DNA of 64,000 nt from Evernia prunastri. Taxonomy: Eukaryota > Ascomycota > Lecanoromycetes > Lecanorales > Parmeliaceae. The notes under the pieces are model-generated. The model saw only the letters and a list, made by a program, of their open reading frames with translations. It was not told the DNA's origin and ran no database searches. Location: positions 62,001-126,000 of the forward strand of contig NKYR01000021.1 of NCBI GenBank assembly GCA_003184365.1, read 5' to 3'. How positions within the stretch are numbered: position 1 is the stretch's first letter; the number at the start of each line of letters is the position of its first letter. The position numbers and the translations under genes were made by a program. This document shows, piece after piece, positions 20,530 to 32,384 of the stretch.

Positions 20530-21392
20530 GTCAAGACCCGAGACCGCGAAGAGAACGACTTGGGAGCTATGAAGTTCTAGGGACTCTCAGTCGGTATCAA
20601 ACCTGCTCGTAGCTGTAGGGTGATCAATTGTCTACAGAAGGAGTACAGGAAGGTTTTAGGGAAGGAATGAATGCGCAAGCCTATTTGACACAGCGAAGCC
20701 TCCCACTTGGACATGGTACACACAATCTTGTAAAGTGAAGTGCATTACAGCATACGTTGCGGCGTTGCTGCCCCTAGTTCTAGTCTTTAAGTGCGTAGCT
20801 CCCATCATCACTAGCACAAATTCTAGCCGACCTTTCGTAGCTATGTCACTGCCTACCCTTAGATCAAATATAACGCTGTTCATGATAAAGGTGGCAAAGA
20901 GCAGGCTGAGGAGAAACGAGGGGGGGGGGGGGGGGGGGTTCGCTTGACCCTGTTTATCTACACAGGATGAACTCTCGATGCCTTGGTAAAAAGTACGGAT
21001 CCGAGTCCTTCAATTGGTTAGAGTCTTTAGGGAGTTTGCTTGCTGTTTCTTTAGGAACATCAGGTGCAAACGGACCCGAGACTGTTCTGGAAGTTCAAAA
21101 GTGTTAAGTACTTTCTTCGATGCCCGCCAAAGATCCTATGTGTTAAAGCAATCAGACATTGCGTGAGCCTCGGCAGCCTACTACCGCGCAATCTCATGCA
21201 GAGCACTAGATTGTACTTTCTCCCTCTTAGCTCCAGCTGGGACACGTCGGTCCATGGTAAATTGGCTAGATCGAGAGAGCACCTTTATGATTCTCAGTGC
21301 AGACGCCCAGCAATCTCTGGGCAATAAGTATTTCAACATCGTCTTCCCGCTGCAACTTTTCCGAAATCCCACGCTCGCATGCGCTCCAAGTT
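20530..21392. other. Spacer between precursor 2 and UstYa-like gene 2, with a poly-G tract
   Basis: The first 51 bases are the in-frame continuation of the precursor. The remainder has no gene. A 19-base G run lies at 20920-20938. Confidence 0.5.
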
Positions 21393-22323
21393 ATGGCCTA
21401 TTCAAACCCAATCTATATCCCTTTGCGTCAAAGCCGCGAATTTGAATTTCCCGGCACAAGTACTATTGACGAAGATGGCGAACTCCGCGACGGCCTCCCT
21501 AAGAAACGGAAACCGAGTCTCTCTACGCTGCTTTTTCCAGTGCTAACCAGCATTCTGCTTGTGACAGTTGTAATTCAAGCGGTGTTTATGATGCGCCTTC
21601 GTGCCACGGCTCAAAGCGAACTATTATTTCCAAATATGTGGCCCGTTGAACCGACCACACAATCGAGGACTCACGCTTTCATCCAGATGGTCTAAAATTA
21701 GTACGCGACCTGGAGCGTCGAGGTTCCATCCCAACGAAATACATGTCCGAAAACGAGACAGAAGCCGCGCGAGAGCTTGGGACGAGATCGAGGCAGGCCA
21801 CGGCCTGGTAGCAGTGGATCCGCACTGGGCAGCCGCTCGTGGTTTGCCTCCAACAGTGGAACATCTCCTCGACTCCAGCAAAGTCGTCTACGTGATTGAG
21901 GCCTACCATGAAATCCATTGCCTCGTGAGCCAAAAATGATTCTTCTACCACAAGAGCCAAGCACGGATACTAACCGATATTCCGCCCCTTTTCTTTCGGG
22001 CACAGAAGTTTATCCGTGAGCATTACATGGCTCTCGCGGCTGGGAAAGAGCCGTGGTGGCACGCGGAACATGATCTGCACTGCTTCGACGCCTTGCGGCA
22101 GCACATCATGTGCATGGCCGACGACACACTTCTGTACACGACGGGCCACAGGGATGCAGGGGTGGACCAGATGCGCATGTGTAGGAACTGGGACGCATAA
22201 AGCCAATGGGCGACGGAGCACACAGCCTGCTATCATGACTACGTACCGCGGAAGGGTGAGACCCGGTGGGGGAAATGCGACGGCGGCAAGGACGGTCTGC
22301 CGGTGGGCTCGCTTCTGGAGTGA
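21393..22323 (+). pseudogene. UstYa-family (DUF3328) gene with an in-frame stop
   Basis: Exon 1 from the ATG at 21393 encodes MAYSNPIYIPLRQSREF, a KKRK stretch and one membrane helix (LLFPVLTSILLVTVVIQAVF). An intron near 21640-21695 (boundaries uncertain) leads to exon 2, with SRFHPNEIHVRKRD...AWDEIEAGHGLVAV and AYHEIHCL, ending at 21924. Exon 3 from 22006 carries HAEHDLHCFDALRQHIMCMADDTL and CRNWDA. Both metal-motif halves (HEIHC, HC) are intact. TAA at 22198-22200 then stops the frame, but it stays open for 40 more codons to TGA at 22321. That part keeps the usual UstYa end (QWATEHTACYHD). The family normally reads through here, so this is probably a recent nonsense mutation. A short but active form cannot be excluded. 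Confidence 0.7.
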
Positions 22324-23870
22324 TTGCATTCAGGCTGTATCAAAGGCCATGTTGCGATAAGGCAGGACTAGCCCTCGCTGGGACCAGGCCCATGGTGCTG
22401 CCTTGGGAGCTGCTGGCTCGCGAGCTTGAAACATGGATCATCGAAGCACATTCCTAGTACCTTGGCATACCTATGCTGTATGCTGACCAGAACTCATGTT
22501 TGCCTTCAAATCCCGAGCGTACCTCAACCCTGTTGAGGCTAGAATATGTGCCAGTCTACGAGTACGCTCCATCTTCCCCCCTGGCCTTGTTACAACCATG
22601 ATCTCGAACATGTGACTCGCGTTGTTCAACCATGGCCAGTACACGGAACGTGAATTTTTTCTCCCCTGGCATGGGCGTCATCACATTGTATCTATCGAGG
22701 AGGAAGTACCTGTAGTTTATTGCACGTTATCGCCGATATCAATTTAATTTCAATCCCACCCGCACTTCCAAGACGCTGCTCTCAAACACCCGCAACATCG
22801 CAGACGTAGGGTCGGTCCACAGTGTCATCGGTTTGTGTGGATGCCTAGGACTCCACCATGCGGCCTCAGTGTTCGACCATGAACGTTATGCACAGATTCA
22901 ATTGATATCTGCTGAGACAAATCCATGAGTTCACTCGTGGCATCACTAAGCCACACCAGACTGGTGGGTCGTGGTCACATTGTGCGCTGACTGCGTCTGG
23001 ATCGCCATCTATTGCAATGTGGGGCGACGCAAGCTGCCTACCTATTATAGGGCAGCTATTCCTCAAGAGAGCGCACAAAACTCGTCTATTCGTAGGGTCG
23101 TGTTGAAACATAACAATAGAACTTCCACAACCCCTCCCTGTGGTCAGTTGAACACTCTCCCTAAAGCTGCACCGAAGACAGTCGTTAACAGTCTCAAATG
23201 TTTCAGAGTAGCAGTTGAATCATTTTCGGCTCTAGGTTCGTCCGCTACACCGGCCGTCACCAAAAACACTCTGAGCTACTGATACAAAAACCATTCAGAC
23301 GCCCATCGCTTTGTAGCTATTCGGCTCGTATTCACATAATGTGCCAGTCCCCGACGGTCTTGAAACTGATCCGCAGTTCGACGCCCTGAAGCTACTACTC
23401 CTATTCAGAACGGAGCGCACGTCGAAGCAGGATGCGGGGTATGCGACACCACCTCGAGCAGCCCAGAGCTGAGGGCGCTCCCACTTTCAATACCAGTCAG
23501 CCATGTACACCAAAGATAACACGATGGGTTTGCCTCGGTTCATGCACAATCTTCGTGTACCGCGCTCTTCTTATCTCCTGTCTATCTAGTACAAGCTGAG
23601 TACGTGGCGCGATTAGAGTGACCATCGATTTAGTTGATGTGGCTGATGGTACAGTAGTACTTTACAATGCTGTCCTACCCTGCGATCCTCGCTTAGTCTA
23701 CCGTACTCTTTGGTCCTTTGATGATGACTCTTCTTACGCGACTACAGTATTCACTCGCGGACTCTGTTGAGAGACGAACAATCTGATAGAATCAATCAAT
23801 AACATCGAAAAGTTGATATAGCAACGTGCTTGCCCTGATCCCACGCTCATGTTATGTTTGACCAGAAGCC
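22324..23870. other. Intergenic, no gene recognised
   Basis: Only short ORFs without motifs on both strands. Confidence 0.45.
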
Positions 23871-24563
23871 CTAATGTTTCGGGGGCTGAGCCCTTTCGAG
23901 TACAGTCTTGATCGTCTCGCGCGAAGTCATTTTGCCGAGCCACTCCTTCAGGTGCGGATACTTGTCCTCGTCGTACTCATCCTTCTCGAGCATCCTAGCC
24001 ATGATTGTCTGCCACGGAACGAACACGATATCCGCATAGGAGATCTTATTGCCCACAAGCCACGGTCCGTCACCGCCAGTGCTGCCGCCGTGTTCCTGTT
24101 TCTGCTGCGCCAGAGCCCCATCCAAGACGCCAGACACCCGATTCACTTCTTTGGTATAGCGCTCGATGGCGCTGGGCACTTGTTCCGCGTGGAGCTTCTT
24201 GAACCAGACCGCCTGTCCGTAGTACGGGCCTTGTCCCGTCCCCTGGAATTGGAGCCACTGCTTCGCAAGATACGACTCCGGCGTCCCCGGAGCGAAACTC
24301 AGGCGGCGTTCCGTGTCGTAGCGCTCGATCAGGTATTCGACAATGGCACCGGACTCCCACAGGGTGATGCCGGTGTTGGGGTCGTGGATGGCGGGCAAGC
24401 GACCGTTGGGGTTGACGGCGAGGTACTCGGGCTGCTTGACTTCGGAGAATTGAACATCGTTGAGTTGGTACGGGAGGCCGAGCTCCTCCAGGATGATGCC
24501 GACTTTGGGCGGGTTGGGACCGCGTTGACCCCAGACTTTGATGGGTTTGATTTGCGACGACAT
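23871..24563 (-). CDS. Glutathione S-transferase, Ure2-like fungal class
   Basis: A single exon of 230 residues. The N-terminal thioredoxin-like domain shows KVWGQRGPNPPKVGIILEEL, the cis-Pro region NPNGRLPAIHDP, and the glutathione-binding LWESGAIVEYLIERYD. The helical C-terminal domain (YLAKQWLQFQGTGQGPYYGQ ... WLVGNKISYADIVFVPW) is the Ure2p-type GST arrangement. It would conjugate glutathione to electrophiles in the cytosol. Length and motifs are normal and there is no sign of decay. Its position between the second UstYa gene and a P450 makes a role in a metabolite pathway possible but not shown; GST-like genes occur in some fungal RiPP clusters. Confidence 0.9.
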   Translation of the reverse strand: MSSQIKPIKVWGQRGPNPPKVGIILEELGLPYQLNDVQFSEVKQPEYLAVNPNGRLPAIHDPNTGITLWESGAIVEYLIERYDTERRLSFAPGTPESYLAKQWLQFQGTGQGPYYGQAVWFKKLHAEQVPSAIERYTKEVNRVSGVLDGALAQQKQEHGGSTGGDGPWLVGNKISYADIVFVPWQTIMARMLEKDEYDEDKYPHLKEWLGKMTSRETIKTVLERAQPPKH

Positions 24564-27233
24564 TGTCCGTCTTCTATATGCTCTGGAAGTGAAGATGGAA
24601 GCTGATGATGACCGGACCGGAGTTGTTCGGGCAAACTAGGGGGTACCTGTCTCGGAAGATGTGCAGTCTCCTTAGATTGAAGTATTTTTATAAATAGATA
24701 TAAGAGAGAATCACATATAGTTTCAAAGGACCGCAGGGGAAGACTCCAACCTTTGTAACAACTGTACTTTGGATATATCGCAATAGTAAGAATACTTTCG
24801 ATATATCTTACAAACCATCACTCGGCCTCGGGGGCTCGGACTCCGGGCTTTTGGTCGATAAGGCCGGACTTCCTTTGATTACTAATTCGTACTTTATCCT
24901 AGGGCGTGGGAAAACGAGAAGACACTGGCGCTCGAATAGCCACTATTCTAATCTCGATTCATATAGGAAACATCTCATATGTCTGGAATAACAATCAATT
25001 TCCAGTCCTCTTCGATTGTTCGGCGCGACCGTTGCCAAGACCGCAGCCCGAAACTCTCTTCCCTCTCTCGCACCCGAGATCCACAGCAGAGTGTCTATCC
25101 TCCTACCGTATCACGACCTAGAAGTGTGACTTGCAAGTCCTTATCTCTTTCATGACTCTCATACAAGTAATCTTGAGAAATGAATCTTCAAACTCAGCTG
25201 CCACCAGATCTCACAGATCATCAGTGCCTTCATTCTGATAATACCTTGGCTAAAAGAGAAGATCATATATAAAGCTGGTCTCCTTTCTCTTATGTATAAA
25301 TTGCTCCGACGAGCGGGATTGCAATCGTGTTTGTTCAAAGGGGATTGTAGCCCCTTATATTAGAATCAGGCATTATCACTCGCCTGAAAAAGTGAGAACT
25401 CGGCTATATCCGCCTTCATTCCCGGTCGCTATGCTCAGTATCATAAATCGTGGAAAACGAATCTTGAAAGCCAAAAAAGAAGAAGATTTGTTGAACGATA
25501 AGGATGTCCAGATTGGGAGTGATGGCCTGATTGATCCATAAGCCGACCCTAAAGAAGGTTCGTATATTATTTGGGTGACCTGAAGATCGAGAACCGACTG
25601 CTGAAACATGAGTGCAGTGAGTAACGGCCCCTCTCTCACTCGCTAGGACAATGATAATATGGTTTCTTTGCTCGAGAAGCTGCGACAAATTGATGATGAT
25701 TCACAAATGCATATCTGCCAGGTCCCCAAAAGTAAGAAGCCCTTTGACTTTCCCCTTTATCAATGACTGTTAACGAGGCGTCATCAGATACCCCCATTCC
25801 CGATACTCTGAGGTCGCAGAGAGTCAACCAATGTGACTACTCACTTCGATTGAATACATCAATCACACTAGACAGTAAGCTATATATCCTTCGCGCACTC
25901 AATGGCCAAGGCGTAGCTGATACCTGTCTCTATTGGCAAAACATACTAAATGAAACCCAAGAATGTTATGGCAGAATTGCCACAACGAACCAGTTCCTTC
26001 ACTCAGATTACAACGTGCTCTCTAACCGACAGCTACAGAATCTCCTTAAATTATGGTTTCAGTACTGCGACACCCGTCCAGAGATATGTTGTTGCGAATG
26101 GTACGCACGTGGCCGCCCGTGCTAGTGTCTGGCCATCTACAAAGCTAGCGGAGGTTTACCGTCGCCTTGATTGAACGTAATTTAGGATTTTGAGCTGCAG
26201 GAATCAGGATACGCTTTCAAGTCCCGCATCGCGGAGAAGCAAAGTGCCACAAGATCGTCTGCTAGCCTGAGTCGCAAGGTTAGCCGGGCAAATTCCATAC
26301 TGAATCTCTTTTACCATCAGGTTAAGAGAGTTAGCCTTATCATTTCACACAGCGCTATGAACAGTCACCGAAACAGCTGGAGTCGTGTAGATGTGGTCGC
26401 AGCGTCCCAATGCCGGGAGCTAGCTACCTGAAGAGGCATATGTGAACCTCCCAGACCTAAGACAATCCCCATACTTGCGCAACATAGACCTGGAGTGAAA
26501 ATGAAGCTATAGGCAGACGCGGACGGGTGCTATAACTCCGAAAGATATAGAACCGAATGAAAAGCCCAACGCTGGTGGTAAGCCTATGTATATAGAGCTC
26601 TTGTCAAGACGCGACACTCCTGGTCATCGCGTCCATGACCCGAACCATATTTCTCTGTATAGCCTCGAGATCGCCCTGCTATGCGACCGGCCAGCCCCCA
26701 GCCCCCAGTCCCACTATGGCGTACAGGGAGACTCTCTTAGACTTGCGACAAGCAAGGGATTCGGACGTGCCTGGTATGTAGGACGCCAGGAATACGTAAA
26801 CCAGTTGTACGATGCTGAGCAGATCGATCAAATATCTGATAATAATCCACACCTCGCTGACTCGCGGCCTACCTTAGCTACCTTATTAGGCGAAATTCTT
26901 AGGTTCCTTCCGGCCCGCCGTCTAAATTTAGTAGGCAGCCACCCCGCGTTGTTCAGCTCGATGATTGCAATACATTCTTATGATCCAGTAATGTACACAA
27001 TCCAGGCTGGGATGAGTGAAGCACGTGATGATGCAGATGCTGTTGAAATATATATACTTTGTTAGTCGTTGGTATTGGTTCCCAGCCTCCTTCCGGCCAC
27101 CTCTCAGCCACATTGACATTATCATATAGGATCTGGGAGCTCTGGAATAATCTATCAATCTCTCCTTCGACAACTGCTCCTTTGCTTCAAGTGTTCAGCT
27201 CTTCTTCCGACAACAACAGACCGAAGCCTCAAT
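24564..27233. other. Long gene-poor region
   Basis: Open frames of 120 codons (25763-26125, plus) and 159 codons (26586-27065, plus) occur, but neither shows a domain, signal peptide or splice partner. They may be decayed genes or chance. The last 150 bases should be the promoter of the P450 gene. Confidence 0.4.
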
Positions 27234-28964
27234 ATGAGTCTGAAAGATCACTCATCTGTCTCGATCACGATCGTAACGATCTTTTTCGTGGCCTTTGTCA
27301 GATTCCTTTCTAAACTCTTCCATTCACGGAGGACGATTTGGAGACTTAGAGACCAAGGACTGGTATATCGTCCAGGCGAGGTCTCGACAGTATCCAGATC
27401 TCTGGCTAACTTTTGCATAGCCGATGCCACCCTGGAATCCAATATTCGGACATCTACACTTTTGCTACAAAATTGCGTCTACCCTGCCCAAAGATGCACA
27501 TCCTAACTACCTATGTGACATGATTCGACGGACAATGCCAGACCTTGGTCCCATCTATTATCTAGACACCTGGCCTTTCGGTCCTCAAATGCTTATCGTC
27601 GCATCTACTCGTGGACTGCATCAAATTACCCAGGAACACTCATTGCCCAAATATCATACCCTAAAATCCTTTCTTGAACCTATAACTGAGGGGCTGGATA
27701 TAGTCACAATGGAGGGAGACTTGTGGAAGACTTGGAGAGGTATCTTTAACCCAGGATTTAGCGCATCTCATTTGATGAATTTGATCCCCAGCTTGGTGGA
27801 GGAGACGGACAAATTCTGTGATATCTTGCAGCAGCGCTTGAAAGATCAGAAAACATTCCACATGAAAGACTTGACAGACAATCTGACTATGGACATCATT
27901 GGAAGGGTCGTATTGTAAGAGTGCTTACTCGGGACAATCTCCCCCTTGCCTGACGAGTGTACAGGGATACACAGCTCAACTCCCAAAACCAAACCAATCC
28001 TTTGGTAGACGCCTTACGCATGCAAGTCCGCTGGTTGAATTTCGGAAATGATGTCAATCCCCTTACGCGATACAACCCCATACGTCCTTTGATCCATTGG
28101 TACAACTTACGGCGAATGAACAAATATGTCTCCCAGGAAATAGAGAGCCGCGTCGCCCAGCTTCGAAAGCAGGAAAAGCACTCCGTCAAGGGGAACAAAT
28201 CAATAATAGATCTTGTCTTGACCACATACATGGCAGAAAACGCAGAAAGAAAGACACAAACTATGGACAGGACATTCAAAAGGTTTGCCATGAACCAGAT
28301 CAAGTTGTTTCTTTTCTCCGGGCATGATACAACCAGCAGCACAGTCTGCTACATCTTCTATGTTCTCGCCACCAACCCGGCCATCCTTGCCCGCGTTCGC
28401 GCTGAGCACGCCTCAATCATCAACCCTGATGTCTCCATGACTGCCTCCCTGATCATCTCGGATCCTTATTTACTGAACAAGCTTCCCTACACCCTCGCGG
28501 TCATCAAGGAAACGCTACGTCTGTACCCCCCTGTCTCAAGCATCCGCGACGGTGAACCCAACTTGAGCGTGAGCGACGACGCCGGCCGATCTTTCCCCAC
28601 CGACACCTTCCTCGTCTGGGCGAACCCGCTGCCCATCCACCGCGACCCAGCCTACTGGAAACGACCCGACGAATTCCTCCCGGAGCGCTGGCTCGTGACG
28701 GCGGACGATCCGCTGTACCCCGTCAAGGGAGCGTGGCGGCCTTTTGAGTATGGACCGCGGAACTGCATCGGGCAGGAGCTGGCGATGCTGGAGATCAAAG
28801 TCATCATGGCCATGGCGGTGAGGAGGTTTGACCTCGAGCTCATGTATGAGGACTTGGACCCTGCCAAGGGTATAAAGACTGTGTATGGCCAGAGAGGTTA
28901 CCAAATCCAACGGGCACAACCGAGTGAAGATCTTCCTTGCCGAGTGCAGAAGGTAGATGGGTAG
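27234..28964 (+). CDS. Cytochrome P450 monooxygenase, StcS/CYP59-like
   Basis: Three exons (27234-27362, 27421-27914, 27965-28964) give 540 residues. An N-terminal membrane anchor (SITIVTIFFVAFVRFLSKLF) is followed by the proline hinge MPPWNPIFGHL. All key elements are present: WRGIFNPGFSASHL (helix C), FLFSGHDTTSSTV (I-helix oxygen-binding site), KETLRLYPP (ExxR), the PERW region, and the heme loop FEYGPRNCIGQELA with the ligand Cys. It should be an ER-bound monooxygenase needing cytochrome P450 reductase. The closest-looking group is that of StcS/VerA-type enzymes of polyketide pathways, by motif memory only. Substrate unknown; a tailoring role in secondary metabolism is likely. No lesions seen. 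Confidence 0.9.
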
Positions 28965-29640
28965 ATATCATAATCTACCGTCTCGTGAACGGAACAGAAT
29001 TTATGCTTTTGTGGCCGCTCGATCATGAATACACCCCTTGCATGCATTCTCGTCGATGAAAACATACACAATCTTACATCTTCTTTGGGAATACATCTCA
29101 TAAATTGCTTAGGTCATGAAATTATCTAATTCCAAGCCAGGGGTAACGTAGAAGCAGCAACGATCACAGGACAAGAAATGCACGCTTCCAGAATCAAAGA
29201 AAGAAACAAACGCAGGTGCAAGATATCGGATTGAGAACCGGGATGAGTGTGGAAGTTGAGAAATATGGACATAGATCCGCGTTGGGAGGAGAGAAGCAAG
29301 CGTATAGAATTGAAGCAGGGGAATTGCTTGTCATTTCAATCCAGCATCAGCAAGGGTTGGAAGATCGTGGAGCGAGAGCAGATTAGGCGCAAAGTCAAGG
29401 GAGCGAATTGTCCAGAGAGAAGGCTTTCCGTGGCCGGGGCTACAACACCGCCCTGGGAAAGCCGCTATATGGGCATGAATGGTGTTGTTTTGGGTCCAGC
29501 GTGCTCTATTTGCATATCTAACGGTTCCTTCATGGTCAGCGATACCGCACTCACCCATCACTAGAGGCAACAATCAATCCACAACAAAGAGCAATAATAT
29601 ACAGAGGGGGGCCGCCCCTCCTTCTCGTAGGTGAGGAAGC

Positions 29641-29647
29641 TATAAAA
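29641..29647 (+). promoter_or_regulatory. Probable TATA box
   Basis: TATAAAA within CTATAAAAGGG, 53 bases before a short ORF and about 310 bases before the start of the RING/cyclin-repeat gene. Confidence 0.5.
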
Positions 29648-29693
29648 GGGACCTGCGTCTGGTCTATCTCACGAAAACCGTCATTCTCTGAAA

Positions 29694-29795
29694 ATGTCTT
29701 CTAAAAGATGTGAACTTAGAGCCGTTGCCCTCGAGTATTACAAGGCATTTTTGTCAACACATGAGACGGACGAGAAGAAATTCTGGGGGAATTGA
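29694..29795 (+). other. Short ORF (33 codons), possible uORF of the RING/cyclin-repeat gene
   Basis: First ATG after the TATA element, in good context (AAAATGTC). It encodes MSSKRCELRAVALEYYKAFL and ends in TGA 156 bases before the main start. It could be a regulatory upstream ORF or a lost first exon; no donor site links it cleanly to the main frame. Confidence 0.35.
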
Positions 29796-29951
29796 CACAT
29801 CAAGTGTGATGTTGCATAACGCTCGATCAACACTATGCTTTGACCCCTTTATTGAAAAATTTGATCACCCTCTTCTTTCTTTACTGATGACAGCAGTCTC
29901 TTTCGCCCTCGCGCACATACACGACGAACTGGGTTCTCCCCCGTGAACATC

Positions 29952-31130
29952 ATGTCCGAAAAGTTTCTTGCCGATATCCTCAAAACCCAAAACGTGCACA
30001 CGAACTTGGCTCTCTCAAGCACGCCGTCGAAATCCACATTACCTGCAGAGCTTTTGACCGGTATTCTCAAAATCGAAGACACACCCTGCTGCATCTGTCT
30101 TCAAGACTTCGGATCTTTCTCATCTGCAACTGGAGTCATCGAGTGTGGACTTCGCCTCCCTTGCTCTCATTATGTGGGTTCCTTCTGCATCGCCACTTGG
30201 TTGCGCTCAAACAACACATGCCCCGTCTGCCGACATGTGTTCTTCCCTGCTCAACCACGACCGTATCTCGAGCATGGGATCACGACAGACGAGACTGCGC
30301 GCAGCCCGTTTGATGATTGGCGTCGATGTTGCGACTGGCTCCACCTATCGGAACATGCAAGCCTCATAGCCTGGGGCGTCGCTACCAACATGTACGGTCA
30401 AGATTGGTTGCAAGGCTATAACGCGAATCACATCGGAGCCGCGGCCATGTACATGGTATCTCATATCATGGGTGAACCCAAGTCTCCGGAAGAGATCTCG
30501 CCTGTGACACACATCCCACCGCATCAAATCCGCCAGCTCTATCAGCTCATATACCCGAGACGGGACGAGCTGGTCAGCGATGAGTTGCTCATGGAGCCTG
30601 CCGCGCGGAGCAACGCGCAGGGTGTGTTCGAAATGTTACTCAACAAGGCCACTGTGGAAGCCATGCTTGCGCTTCTGCCCCCTCCTAGCAGCGGTGACGG
30701 GTTCACCAAAGCTAACACCGAAGCAGTAGCAATCAGTAGCATCAATTACGATCTCGTGTCGCAGCAGAAGAACATGGACGTGCTGATCGACAGATTCTGC
30801 ACACGACTGGGATACGACGACGGTCTTGTGGGGGGGGTCATCGATCTCCTCTGCCGAGAGATTGCGCACAAGATCCGCGGGACCGTTTTCCTGGATTGGT
30901 GTTTTCCGAGGCCTACCATCGCCGTCAGTATCTACATGGCATCTCACCTTCTGTGCGTAGGCACGTCGATCAGAGAGATCTCCTGTGTTGTCGGCGCAAG
31001 CGAGCGCATGATCCGAACCGCTTATCGAAGCGTTTATCCACGGCGAGCCGAGCTCGTTGAAGAGCGGTTTTTCCAAGGGGTGTCCGATGTCAAGGTACGC
31101 CAGGCTTTAGCGTGGCCTGCCGTTACCTAA
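29952..31130 (+). CDS. RING-finger protein with two TFIIB-like cyclin repeats
   Basis: An intronless 392-residue protein; the ATG at 29952 is the first in frame. A RING-like finger spans about 46-94: C46-x2-C49, then C71-x-H73-x5-C79 and C90-x2-C93, in the pattern LPCSHYVGSFCIATWL...CPVCR. The second His/Cys ligand usual after H73 is not obvious. Two helical repeats follow: IGAAAMYMVSHIMGEPKSPE with ISPVTHIPPHQIRQLYQLIY, and IAVSIYMASHLLCVGTSIRE with ISCVVGASERMIRTAYRSVY. Each ends in YPRR-[DA]-ELV. These match the TFIIB/cyclin fold (A-x-x-I/L-Y-x-A-S ... EI ... V-x-x-x-x-I-R-x-x-Y). A RING E3 fused to TFIIB-like repeats suggests ubiquitin ligation linked to transcription, but that is inference. 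Confidence 0.8.
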   Translation: MSEKFLADILKTQNVHTNLALSSTPSKSTLPAELLTGILKIEDTPCCICLQDFGSFSSATGVIECGLRLPCSHYVGSFCIATWLRSNNTCPVCRHVFFPAQPRPYLEHGITTDETARSPFDDWRRCCDWLHLSEHASLIAWGVATNMYGQDWLQGYNANHIGAAAMYMVSHIMGEPKSPEEISPVTHIPPHQIRQLYQLIYPRRDELVSDELLMEPAARSNAQGVFEMLLNKATVEAMLALLPPPSSGDGFTKANTEAVAISSINYDLVSQQKNMDVLIDRFCTRLGYDDGLVGGVIDLLCREIAHKIRGTVFLDWCFPRPTIAVSIYMASHLLCVGTSIREISCVVGASERMIRTAYRSVYPRRAELVEERFFQGVSDVKVRQALAWPAVT

Positions 31131-32384
31131 CCCAGGAGTTGGTTAGAGGAAGGGTGTCGATATTGCAGGCGACGGAGTTGGTGACGCTAGTTATGATCAC
31201 GTGCCTTTAGACTATTGGATTGCTACTGCTTTGGGAATCCATTAACACTTTCAGTAGTTTTAACACTTTGATTAACACTTTGATCCATACCCCCCCTTTA
31301 ATTTGAAAAAGCTGGCTTAGCCTTTCTCGTACCCAGCCTTTCTCGTACCTAGTCTCCCCTTATTTCCTCCTTCAAAACAATCAGTATGGCCTGTAATCTT
31401 CCGCACTGATCCCATTCCTGCGAACGATATTGCGCCCAACGGATACCTGTTTTCCTGGAAACCTTGGACTTAGTTTCACCGCCCCCCATAACGTGCGATT
31501 TAGATCGTTCCGGGCCGGTGAGCCGTAAGGTCAGGATCGGTATCCTTGCCGGTCCTCATCCATTTCGCATTATGAGGCTGAAAACTTCCAAATGGATTTC
31601 AAATGGGAATATTTGAGAGCCGTCGCCAGGCTGCATGTGGACTTAAAGGTTACCAACCCTATGGCCAGGCTTTCTCATTTCGAGACTGTATTCCCTGCAT
31701 TTCTTGTTTCCTGATTAGTTGATTTAGCAAGAAATTCACTGGAGAAGCCATGTTTACATTCCTACAGCGCACGTGGAGCCATGTGGATTCTGCAATTTCG
31801 CGGACATCTCCGAATCGTTTCTTGTTCCTTCCCCTACAAGAGCGGAAGAGGGCAGGACCATTGGATACCAATCGTGATAGAGAAGCATAAGATCCAGCTA
31901 CTAGCCCGCGCAAGCCGTAGCTGTGGATTTGACTTGTTCCATGCCATCTCACATATCCATAGTTTTATCACAGAAGGGGCTTTCCAAGTTTCCCATTGTT
32001 TATGCTCGGCTGGTAGGCCGTGAGTCTTCTTTCGGTCCACGACATCGTATTAGCAGACCGCTGGAAGGTGGAATTTGATAAGTGACAAAGTGTAAAGAAG
32101 CCATGTGTTTAATATATTCTTATCAGGGGCTGAAGCCTAGGATCCTTCGACGGGCTTCACGAGCCGGAATGAAGCAGGCGACTCCCAAATAGCAATGGGA
32201 TAGTGCTGGAAAGCTAGAAAGCAAGAAAACAAACAAGTGGGAACGGCTCTGATATCTGAGAAAAAGGATAAATACCGGCTCTACCTCCATTCCACACAAA
32301 AATCCACCTTCTTCCAACTCAACTCACTCATACCTCATCTCCGCACCCTCCCTAAACCCCTCACAACAACCCCCTCACCCCAAA
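31131..32384. other. Intergenic, no gene recognised
   Basis: Only short unsupported ORFs. GATAAATACC at about 32265-32274 is a plausible TATA-type element 110 bases before the secreted-protein gene. Confidence 0.45.

Larger units (their letters stand above)
28965..29951. other. Intergenic and leader of the RING/cyclin-repeat gene
   Basis: No separate gene recognised apart from a 33-codon ORF near the downstream promoter. Confidence 0.5.

Noticed and set aside
26586..27065. 159-codon plus-strand ORF upstream of the P450
   Set aside because: No recognisable motif; flanking sequence shows no exon partners; chance or decayed frame cannot be separated.
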